From Planctomycetaceae bacterium (GTDB taxonomy: Bacteria > Planctomycetota > Planctomycetia > Pirellulales > Thermoguttaceae), in the NCBI GenBank assembly GCA_031277105.1, contig JAISLW010000285.1, positions 1 to 53,909 of the forward strand: DNA of 53,909 nt, written 5' to 3'. Of this stretch, positions 1-6,678 are shown piece by piece. The notes under the pieces were generated by a model. It made no database searches. It saw only the letters and a program-made list of their open reading frames with translations, and had not been told where the DNA came from. A program made the translations under genes and the position numbers. Numbering within the stretch: position 1 is the stretch's first letter; each line of letters opens with the position of its first letter.

Positions 1-112
1 TTATGAATTATTGAAATTTAATAATTATTTTGTGCGTATTGCGGCACAAAAAAATAAACACAGCGGCGAAACACCGCCTACCTTTTTACAAAAAAATGAA
101 TTTTTAGAGATA
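1..112 (-). repeat. R3 repeat arm
   Basis: The stretch ends in AAAATGAATTTTTAGAGA and contains 'ACACCGCCTACCTTTTTACA'. It is the reverse complement of the left half of the long R3 copy at 35003-35239, and is cut by the window edge or by an internal deletion. The ORF track entry 11..214 is a translation of this repeat plus R4, not a gene. Confidence 0.7.
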
Positions 113-127
113 CCCAAAATTCATTTC

Positions 128-314
128 TGTCCTGTTAGGGACAACATGTTGGTAGAAAAGCAAGGTCAAAAATATATTTGTCCCGCTAGGGACAACATGT
201 CAATACAACCTTAACCTTTATTGCGTCCTTAACGGGACGCTAAAAATTCGTATCATTTTTTTCTACCAACATATTGTCCCTAGCGGGACAGATCGGACAA
301 ATATTTATTGTTAC
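128..314 (+). repeat. R4 repeat, full length
   Basis: This is a full-length R4 element of about 190 bp. It has four short palindromes of the type TGTCCCTAGCGGGACA, an inner 'GCGTCCTTAACGGGACGC' hairpin and two copies of CTACCAACAT or its complement. It ends with 'CAAATATTTATTGTTAC'. The reverse complement recurs at 48571-48749, with shorter versions near 5.4, 32.8, 34.6 and 52.0 kb. It has no ORF of its own. Confidence 0.8.
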
Positions 315-329
315 AAAAAATACCAGATC

Positions 330-449
330 GCAGGCATTTCGTCTGGGTTCCTTCAGATTCGCAGGCGAAACGCCTGCATCACAGGATCGCGGGCGTCTCG
401 CCTGCAAGCGGTTGTACTCAACCGCTAATGAGCGAGGTTTAATATCTCA
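330..449 (+). repeat. R5 repeat, half copy
   Basis: Inverted GCAGGCG(A/G)AACGCCTGC blocks are followed at 384 by the left half of an R5 element (GGATCGCGGGCGTCTCGCCTGC, then the GCGGTTGTACTCAACCGC hairpin). The second half is missing: the sequence passes directly into the R3 element at 456, which suggests that R3 insertion or a deletion removed it. ORF 274..462 is repeat-derived. Confidence 0.7.
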
Positions 450-455
450 AGGGTA

Positions 456-554
456 TCTCTAAAAATTCATTTGTACAGGTAGGCGGCTAAAAAAATTAAA
501 CACCGTACCGAAACGCCGCCTACCTTTTTGCAAAAAAAATGAATTTTTAGAGAT
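456..554 (+). repeat. R3 repeat, short form
   Basis: This is a 99-bp element bounded by perfect inverted ends, TCTCTAAAAATTCATTT and AAATGAATTTTTAGAGA. Inside, GTAGGCGG pairs with CCGCCTAC. It has the same layout as the copy at 5301-5396 and looks like an internal deletion of the 237-bp copy at 35003. Confidence 0.8.
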
Positions 555-578
555 GACCAAACAATTATGTTGATCAAT

Positions 579-1043
579 TTATTTCTTTTTTAGTGGTAGT
601 ATTATTTCAGGTGTTTTTTTCAATTTTTTTTCGTCATTTTTTGGCGGCGGTTCTACAATGATTGAAATATCTGTTGTTTTTTTCTGAATATCAAATTCAA
701 TACCGGACGTTTTCGTCGAGCGAAATTTTTCCGCGACAAAATAAGTAACAGAAGGCATTAGTCCTTCTCCTACCGTTGCGGTAAATGAATTAACCGCAAC
801 CTGATATTTTCCGGCAATAATTCCATCGCCGTCTTTATAGCGACCGAGCCGAAATGTTCCGTCTTTTTGTATCGTTCCAAAAAATGAATATCGATCATTT
901 TCAAAAACGACTTTGCCCTTTTCCAACGGCGAACCATCTGAAAATGTAACCTTACCGGAAACTTTAACATTACTCCCACATCCCGCTATAAACAGAATGA
1001 GCAATAACGACAAAACATTGATTATAATTTTTATGTTTAACAT
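579..1043 (-). CDS. small transthyretin-like lipoprotein
   Basis: A 154-aa predicted lipoprotein. Residues 1-22 form a hydrophobic signal peptide ending in a lipobox (IAGC), so Cys22 would be lipidated. The rest ('VSGKVTFSDGSPLEKGKVVFEN', a GxYK(D/A)GDGIIAGKY-like turn and 'VAEKF') fits the carboxypeptidase-regulatory or transthyretin-like beta-sandwich that is common in small planctomycete lipoproteins, often next to DUF1559 genes. The DUF1559 gene lies just upstream on the same strand, 219 bp away, which supports that pairing. The C-terminal 25 residues are Lys- and Pro-rich. No clear Shine-Dalgarno precedes the ATG. The function is unknown, probably in the envelope. The overlapping ORF 770..979 is a shadow. 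Confidence 0.8.
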   Translation of the reverse strand: MLNIKIIINVLSLLLILFIAGCGSNVKVSGKVTFSDGSPLEKGKVVFENDRYSFFGTIQKDGTFRLGRYKDGDGIIAGKYQVAVNSFTATVGEGLMPSVTYFVAEKFRSTKTSGIEFDIQKKTTDISIIVEPPPKNDEKKLKKTPEIILPLKKK

Positions 1044-1190
1044 ATTTTTATTTTAAATTGTTGTAACTATTTAGTAGTATTTTTTATTTATTATTTAATA
1101 TTGTCGATGATTTGTTTTCGTCCCAATATCGATGGTTTTGTTAAAATACATAACAATTTCGTACAAATATTTTTTGATTCAAAATTACGT

Positions 1191-1220
1191 TATATTTCGC
1201 CCATAAACGGGCGAAATATA
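1191..1220. other. perfect 12-bp hairpin
   Basis: TATATTTCGCCC and GGGCGAAATATA pair perfectly around a 6-nt loop, 43 bp downstream of the DUF1559 stop codon. No T tract follows on the gene strand, so it is not a textbook intrinsic terminator. It could still end or protect the transcript. A related 'GCCCCGATGGGGCGAAATACAATTA' lies at about 3310. Confidence 0.5.
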
Positions 1221-1262
1221 ATTACAATTATCGTTACAAAAAATCAAAAAAAACAAAACATA

Positions 1263-2520
1263 TTATGGAATTGATGCGACGTTACCATCGTTTGCGTTAC
1301 CCAAATAATGTAATAAGTCAAGCGATATTGAGGCAGAAATACTATGAACAGAGCCGTCGCCTAGTAAAAAATTCGTAATACTGGCATGACTACCGCCAAA
1401 ATGCGGAATGTCTATGCCGAATAATAATTCTTCTTTTGTAAGATCACAATCATTGTTTCCTCTTGCAAGAATCGGAAGCGTATTACCTCTTATAAAGACA
1501 TCACGTCCTGCTGTACCGATATAACTTGTCATCATATTTGTTGCAAGATATGAACAATCCCAAGTTCCTTTTGGCGATGTTGATGCACATTGACCGATTT
1601 TACTTGCCGGAACAAATTTTTCCCCAACCATAAGATAATTACTCAAACCATCGCTAACAAACATAAAATTGTTACGAGGTTGCCACGTATTGGCATCAGT
1701 AGGCGATTCTGTTAAAGGAAAACCAATAAGGCTATGAACAAATGTAACTATATTTGAGTAAGAAGCATTCAAATCATGGCGTAATGTGATATTAAATTCT
1801 GTTCCCACTCCTGTTACAATATTATTTTGTAGTCTTTCTTCTCCTGCTAAAGTTGCAATATAATCGCCAACCGGACCTGACGTTATAAACATACTCATAG
1901 GATCAGTAGGCGAATGAGCGGAAGAAACGCCGGAACGTCTGGAAGGACATTGATAAATAGGAAGCGAAAATCCAGCCCTTTCTTGATCCGTAAGTCCTCC
2001 CCACCAATCATAACTTGAATTAGGTGAAAAACTCACATTTAAACCGGTAGCATCATTACCAACCATATCTTTACCTTGTCGCGTAGTTAGTTTCTCATAA
2101 AGAGATTGTTGTTCAATAAAAGGATAAAGTAACCCCAAAAAAGACAAACCTTGTACGATATTACGATAAGAAACAGACAATGGCGGAGCGCCTTCTTTTG
2201 CGTCGTGAAAATTATGAATCCCTAAACCGGTTTGTCTGAGATTATTTGAACATTTCATTCGTCTTGCCGCTTCGCGGGCGGCTTGAACGGCGGGCAAAAG
2301 CAACGCAATTAAAACTCCAATAATCGCAATTACTACCAAAAGTTCTACAAGAGTAAAACCAAAAAACGAAAGATTTTTTTGGGAAGAGAAAACATAATAA
2401 TCACAAAAAAAGCGATTTTTATAATTACGTACCCCCCCCCCCCTTGCCTATCTTAACATTTTGATTCTCAATTTTGACTTCGGCAGAGAATGAACCGGAA
2501 ATTAAATTTGTGTTTTTCAT
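1263..2520 (-). CDS. DUF1559 pseudopilin-like protein, frameshifted at poly-G
   Basis: This is a planctomycete DUF1559 (SBP_bac_10-type) surface protein. The ORF track starts at a TTG (2339) inside the hydrophobic helix, which cannot be right because the prepilin motif [28 protein letters not shown]-type helix begins upstream. Reading back, '[10 protein letters not shown]' is in frame with the body and reaches a run of 12 G (2432-2443), before which that frame is stopped by TAG. The only good start is ATG 2520 with AGAAAGGA about 7 nt upstream. It encodes '[15 protein letters not shown]...' but enters the wrong frame after the G run and stops at TAA. A run of 11 or 14 G restores one ORF with a leader of about 54 residues. 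The body has '[11 protein letters not shown]' and a C-terminal '[11 protein letters not shown]' motif, both typical of the family. It is therefore either phase-variable, disrupted, or a homopolymer sequencing error. Confidence 0.85.
2432..2443 (-). repeat. poly-G(12) tract in coding region
   Basis: Twelve consecutive C on the + strand are G on the coding strand of the DUF1559 gene, about 26 codons after the start. The tract length decides whether the gene is read through. It is by far the longest G/C homopolymer I saw in this AT-rich window. Confidence 0.9.
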
Positions 2521-3084
2521 TTTTTTGTCCTTTCTAAATTTTAGGTTGTTGTGGACAATTAACGTTACAAAAATTGTCCTGTTGTAATTTTTTTCCGTCC
2601 GTTAAAAAAATACAATCTCTAAACTACATCTAAACGCAACAAAAATTTAACCTCAAAATATGCGAATATATTCCTAGTAAAAAATTCATTTACCAGTCGC
2701 CAGCAAATATAACAGTTAAATTGCGTGAATAATATTTATCGCAAACCGTATGCCAAAGAAGAATCCGGTTTGTGTTGTTTATAGTTTGCAATAAAAAAAT
2801 TTAGAATCTAAAATGATAAAATGTATTTAAAGATTCCTTTGAATTTATAGTTTTTTATGATTATTTGTTATCATTTAAGATACTGATTTTTTTAATCGAA
2901 AAAAACTTAAAAATAAATTTTTATGTTTTATAGTTTTTAATTCAACTATTAAATATGATAGTCAACATGGTCAGACTGTGAAATATCACGGCAAATTTTT
3001 TACATCTTTGCGGCGGCAGTAACAGAAAACACGGAAATAAAAAAGTGATTTTGTGGGATATGGGGGACAGGATGGACTATTTTT
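2521..3084. other. AT-rich intergenic, no gene seen
   Basis: The stretch has no ORF of note and no recognisable RNA. It presumably carries the DUF1559 promoter, but no clear -35/-10 pair was found. Confidence 0.5.
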
Positions 3085-3187
3085 AAACTGTTCGCACTTG
3101 AGTTTTCGTTTATCTTCGCCTGCCTAGCTTTCGGACGGCAGGCTTTGACGCTTTTAAATCGCTGAATTTCAAGTACGATCTGTATAT
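3085..3187 (+). repeat. R1 repeat (reference copy)
   Basis: R1 is an element of about 100 bp with imperfect inverted ends: AAACTGTTCGCACTTGA on the left and TTTCAAGTACGATCTGTAT on the right. A central hairpin pairs GCCTGCC with GGCAGGC around TAGCTTTCGGAC. At least 15 near-complete copies and many fragments lie between genes in both orientations. No ORF was found in it. Confidence 0.85.
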
Positions 3188-3351
3188 AACGAAATATTTT
3201 TGTAACGAAAAATATTTTTTGTTTTTTCTTTGTTTTACATTGCTCTTTCAGAGCGTGTTATTGATAAAATTTTAACCCGCAGTGTTGCGGCGGACTGTTA
3301 CGCATTGTTGCCCCGATGGGGCGAAATACAATTATTATCATTACAAAAAAT

Positions 3352-3674
3352 ATAACCGTTCACGAAAATTTTTTAGTAAATTACGTATTGGCAATTTTTG
3401 AGGACAGATGGGATATGAGGAACAAGTGGGACAATTTTTTGCAACAAAAAATTGAGACGGAACGCAACCGTATCGGTTGCCAGACGACAACGACAACCAA
3501 TAAAGCGGTTAAGATAAAACTCAATCACTAGCGGTTGAGACAACCGCATGCAGGCGAGACGGCTGCGTTCCTTTTGACAATTTTTTGTAACAAAAATGCT
3601 ATCTAGTTTTCTAAAAAACTACTTCCTATACCCTACCCTTAAAACATAGCGTTTAAATTTTCGTGAACGGTTAC
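3352..3674 (+). repeat. R2 composite repeat (reference copy)
   Basis: This is a 323-bp MITE-like element with terminal inverted repeats TAACCGTTCACGAAAATTT and AAATTTTCGTGAACGGTTA. Inside each end lie GGGACAA-type blocks and TTTTTTGTAACAAAAAA. The core (3459-3572) is a diverged R5 element: GGAACGCA...TGCGTTCC closing pairs and two internal hairpins. ORF 3316..3531 is a translation of the repeat. Confidence 0.8.
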
Positions 3675-3694
3675 GTAGATTATATTGTGTATTT

Positions 3695-5233
3695 TTAGAA
3701 TGTATCTGGCACTTCTGGTTCGTCGTTTATGTTGTAATTTTTTGTTTGGTTTGTTGTCCATTGTCCTGATTCTGGCGCGTAATTTTCGTTGTTTGCGTTG
3801 CCTGAGAAAACGGCGAAATCATTGTACTCTTCAACAGTATGAAATGTTGGGTCTTCAAATTTTGTAAATTCGCCGATCCATTGCAAAACCGTATCGTCAA
3901 TTCTACCATTCCTTTGTTTCGCCACAATAATATCAGCCTTGCCCAATAAACCTTTTTGAATCGCTTCCTCTTGACTCATATATCTGTCTTCCCGATGAAT
4001 AAAAACTACTACGTCCGCGTCTTGTTCAATAGCGCCGGATTCTCTCAAATGAGATAATTTAGGTCGATTGTCTTTGGTCATCTCCGCTTGACGATTCAAT
4101 TGCGCTAGACAAAGTACCGGAATCTTTAACTCTCTTGCCAGCCCTTTCAGTCTTCTTGCGATTTTTGAGACTTGTTCTTGCCGCGGGTCCATTGGGTTCT
4201 CCGGCTCAATCAAACCAATATAGTCAATCACAATCAACTTTAAATCCATCTGCCTCTTCAACCTCCTCGCAACCGCCGCAATCTCCGAAATCGTCCTACT
4301 CGGCGTTTCGTCAATAAATATCGGCGACGCCGACAACTCATTCGTCGCAATTTGAAATTTTTCGTGATCCTCTTGCAACATCCGGTTCTTACGAATTTTT
4401 TCACTGTCAATTCGCCCCCTTGAACAAATCATCCTCAAGGTCAGTTCAAACGCCGACATTTCCAAACTCACCATCAATACAGGCAACTTTTGATCTATCG
4501 CCACATGCTCCGCTATATTCGTCGCCAGCGCCGTCTTGCCCATCGAAGGTCGCGCCGCAATTATTATCAACTCGCTTGAATGCAACCCCTCAAGTATCTC
4601 ATCCAATCGCGGAAAACCCGTCTTTATCCCGTCTATCACGCCGCGCATCTTACTGTCAATATAATCGCGCACCGAATCTAACGCCGTCTTAATGTCAACA
4701 ATCATATTCATCGTCAACGATTCGCATAACTCAAAAACCTGCTGCGACGACTTGTTTAATAAATCCTTCGATACCGCATCCGGCGAATATGCGTCCTGCG
4801 TAATAGAAGACGTAATATGAATCAATTGACGCAACAACGATTTTTCACGAACTATATTAGCATAAAACGTCGCATGAAACGTAACATGAACAGATTGCAT
4901 TAACTCCGCAAGATACGCCATCCCGCCAATCGCCTCAAGCTCCTCGCCCTTCGATAAACGATCCGCTAACAACGTTATATCTATACCGCTGCCATCGTTG
5001 CGAAGACCAATTATATTCTTAAAAATACGACGATTCGCATCCGAATAAAAATCAGACTCGCGCAAACGAGATATCACCTCGTCGCAAAGCATCGGATCAA
5101 GCAAAAGAGCGCCAATAACAGCACGCTCCGCCTCAAGATTATGAGGCGGCACGTGATCAAACGACGATATATCTACCGGCGCCGCTTTCTTACTAGACTT
5201 ACGCCGCCGAACTACTTCCAACTCTGTTGACAT
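3695..5233 (-). CDS. dnaB: replicative DNA helicase DnaB
   Basis: DnaB is the hexameric ATP-dependent 5'-3' helicase of the replication fork. The 512-aa length is slightly above the usual 450-480. The N-terminal primase-interacting domain starts at 'VPPHNLEAERAVIGALLLD' (about 28-46). The RecA-like C-terminal domain has Walker A ARPSMGKT (about 227-234), Walker B LIVIDYIGLI (about 333-342), the 'LAQLNRQAE' loop and 'LRESGAIEQDADVVVFIHRE' with the arginine-finger region (about 396-416). About 45 residues after the core are poorly conserved and Asn-rich. The start is ATG 5233 with a weak GAGAGA upstream. It stands alone between repeat clusters; the stop codon is 20 bp from the end of the R2 element at 3352-3674. 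The many + strand ORFs inside are shadows. Confidence 0.97.
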   Translation of the reverse strand: MSTELEVVRRRKSSKKAAPVDISSFDHVPPHNLEAERAVIGALLLDPMLCDEVISRLRESDFYSDANRRIFKNIIGLRNDGSGIDITLLADRLSKGEELEAIGGMAYLAELMQSVHVTFHATFYANIVREKSLLRQLIHITSSITQDAYSPDAVSKDLLNKSSQQVFELCESLTMNMIVDIKTALDSVRDYIDSKMRGVIDGIKTGFPRLDEILEGLHSSELIIIAARPSMGKTALATNIAEHVAIDQKLPVLMVSLEMSAFELTLRMICSRGRIDSEKIRKNRMLQEDHEKFQIATNELSASPIFIDETPSRTISEIAAVARRLKRQMDLKLIVIDYIGLIEPENPMDPRQEQVSKIARRLKGLARELKIPVLCLAQLNRQAEMTKDNRPKLSHLRESGAIEQDADVVVFIHREDRYMSQEEAIQKGLLGKADIIVAKQRNGRIDDTVLQWIGEFTKFEDPTFHTVEEYNDFAVFSGNANNENYAPESGQWTTNQTKNYNINDEPEVPDTF

Positions 5234-5300
5234 AAAAATCTCTCAAATTACAAAAAAAAATAGTAACCATTCACGGAATTTTTTTTAACCAATTACGTAT

Positions 5301-5396
5301 TCTAAAAAATCATTTGTCCATGTAGGCGGCTAAAAAAATTAAACACTGTGCCGAAACGCCGCCTACATTTTTACAAAAAAATGAATTTTTAGAGAC
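5301..5396 (+). repeat. R3 repeat, short form
   Basis: The element begins TCTAAAAAATCATTTG and ends AAATGAATTTTTAGAGA. The internal GTAGGCGG and CCGCCTAC arms are as in the 456-554 copy. Confidence 0.8.
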
Positions 5397-5400
5397 GCCC

Positions 5401-5446
5401 ACATGTTGTCCCTAGCGTGACAGGCAGGACAAATATTTATTGTTAC
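5401..5446 (+). repeat. R4 repeat fragment
   Basis: Only the terminal third of R4 is present: ACATGTTGTCCCTAGCGTGACA and CAAATATTTATTGTTAC. Confidence 0.7.
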
Positions 5447-5814
5447 AATAAATCTATCGCCGACGCCATATCCCTAAAACTCTACGATTCTAAAATTGCT
5501 TGAACAGTTACAAAATATTTTACGGGATATTTTAAAAGGCGATCATTTTACCATCTAAACATATATCTGTCTATTTTTAAACTATTCTTCCTTGAATTTT
5601 CGTTTACAGCTTGGTTGCGTTTAAAAATTGGTCTTTTGAGATTTTGGATAAATTGTTATTATTCGGTAACCGTTCACGGAAATTTGTTTATTAAATTACG
5701 TTTTGGAAATTTTTGGATGGACAAGTAAGACAATTTTTTTATAACAAAAAATTGAGAAGGATCGCGGGCGTCTCGCCTGCATTTTAGGATCGCGGGCGTC
5801 TCGTCAGCATTTCA

Positions 5815-5931
5815 GGATCGCGGGCGTCTCGCCTGCGTGCGGTTGTACTCAACCGCAAATGAGCGAGGTTTAGATCGTAACCGCCTTTTTGTTTGCCTAT
5901 CGGCAAAATGCAGGCGGGACGCCCGCGATCC
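5815..5931 (+). repeat. R5 three-way-junction element (reference copy)
   Basis: This is a 117-bp element. The ends GGATCGCGGGCGTCTCGCCTGC and GCAGGCGGGACGCCCGCGATCC pair over about 22 bp with one T-G wobble. Inside are two hairpins: GCGGTTG-TACT-CAACCGC and TTTGCC-TATC-GGCAAA. The fold is therefore a three-way junction. Confidence 0.8.
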
Positions 5932-6029
5932 GTTGGTCTCGCCTGCATTTCAAGATCGCAGGCATTTCAGGATCGCAAACATTTCGCCTGGTGTTTCGTC
6001 AGATTCGCAGGCGGAACGCCTGCATCCCA

Positions 6030-6146
6030 GGATCGCGGGCGTCTCGCCTGCAAGCGGTTGTACTCAACCGCTGATGAGCGAGGTTAATATCTCAAGCGTC
6101 TTTTTGTTTGCCTTACGGCAAAGTGCAGGCGAGACGCCCGCGATCC
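6030..6146 (+). repeat. R5 element
   Basis: The closing stem GGATCGCGGGCGTCTCGCCTGC/GCAGGCGAGACGCCCGCGATCC is perfect. The second hairpin reads TTTGCC-TTAC-GGCAAA: the loop changes while the stem is kept. The length is again 117 bp. Confidence 0.8.
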
Positions 6147-6428
6147 GTTGGTCTCGCCTGCTTTTCAAGATCGCTGGCGGGATGCCGGTGTTCTTTCAGG
6201 ATTGCAGGCGAGACGGCTGCATTCCTTCTCAATTTTGTTACAAAAAATTATCACTCATGTTCCACTTGTCCCTCAAAAATTGCCAAAACGTTTACCCTAA
6301 AATTTCTAATATCGTTTGATCCCAAAAAATGAAATTTTAGAGACGCCATGAAATTTTCTCTACGGTAATTCCAAAAAAGGTAAAAGTGTATTATTATATT
6401 ATTCACATTTAATGGCGCTGCGTTTTTT

Positions 6429-6531
6429 AAACTGTTCTTACTTGAAATTGTATTTTTTGTTGTCCGCCTATTTATTGGACGGCAGGTTTTGACGCTTTTA
6501 TATTGTTGAATTTCAAGTATGATACGTAATA
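6429..6531 (+). repeat. R1 repeat, diverged
   Basis: The element begins AAACTGTTCTTACTTGAAATT and ends AATTTCAAGTATGATACGTA. The central stem has decayed (TGTCCGCCTATTTATTGGACGGCAGG). Confidence 0.7.
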
Positions 6532-6558
6532 TATTTTTTTTAGTTTTCTATGATATTT

Positions 6559-6662
6559 AAACTGTTCGCATTTGAAATTGTATTTACTTTTGTTTGGTTA
6601 TTTTTTTGGCGGCGGTTTTTGACGTTTTTAAATTGATGATGAATTTCAAGTGCGATACGTAT
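6559..6662 (+). repeat. R1 repeat, diverged
   Basis: A second R1 lies in tandem with the previous one and ends 17 bp before the start codon of the TPR gene at 6679. Any promoter or leader of that gene must lie in or beyond R1 sequence. Confidence 0.7.
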
Positions 6663-6678
6663 ATTAAAAATTATTTTT

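Larger units (their letters stand above)
5263..5511 (+). repeat. R2 with R3 and R4 nested inside
   Basis: The left end GTAACCATTCACGG begins 30 bp upstream of the dnaB start and the right end is 'TTGCTTGAACAGTTAC'. Between them, the R2 arm is broken at 5301 by an R3 short form (5301-5396), which is followed directly by an R4 fragment (5401-5446). The nesting order suggests R2 was there first. Confidence 0.7.
5666..6294 (+). repeat. R2 arms around a GC-rich R5 array
   Basis: The left arm starts GTAACCGTTCACGGAAATTTG and carries TTTTTTTATAACAAAAAATTGAGAAGGA. The mirror-image right arm (TTCTCAATTTTGTTACAAAAAATT ... CCTCAAAAATTGCCAAAACG) ends near 6294 without a clean terminal repeat. The centre (5757-6230) holds two complete R5 elements and extra GGATCGCGGGCGTCTCGCCTGC blocks. 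The four overlapping ORFs (5837, 5889, 5893, 6108) are translations of R5. Confidence 0.75.

Noticed and set aside
2337-2339. TTG 2339 as start of the DUF1559 gene
   Set aside because: It would begin within the hydrophobic helix and remove the prepilin motif GFTLVELL, which is in frame directly upstream.
5757-6230. Possible CRISPR array (recurring GGATCGCGGGCGTCTCGCCTGC)
   Set aside because: The spacing is irregular, there are no unique spacers of constant length, units appear in both orientations, and there are no cas genes.
5837-6332. ORFs encoding peptides such as 'RGRLACKRLYSTANERG' here and at 274, 9841, 9882, 25060, 45668, 48838 and 48923
   Set aside because: The peptides are translations of the R5 three-way-junction repeat in various frames. 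They occur wherever R5 occurs, in both orientations, without start signals.
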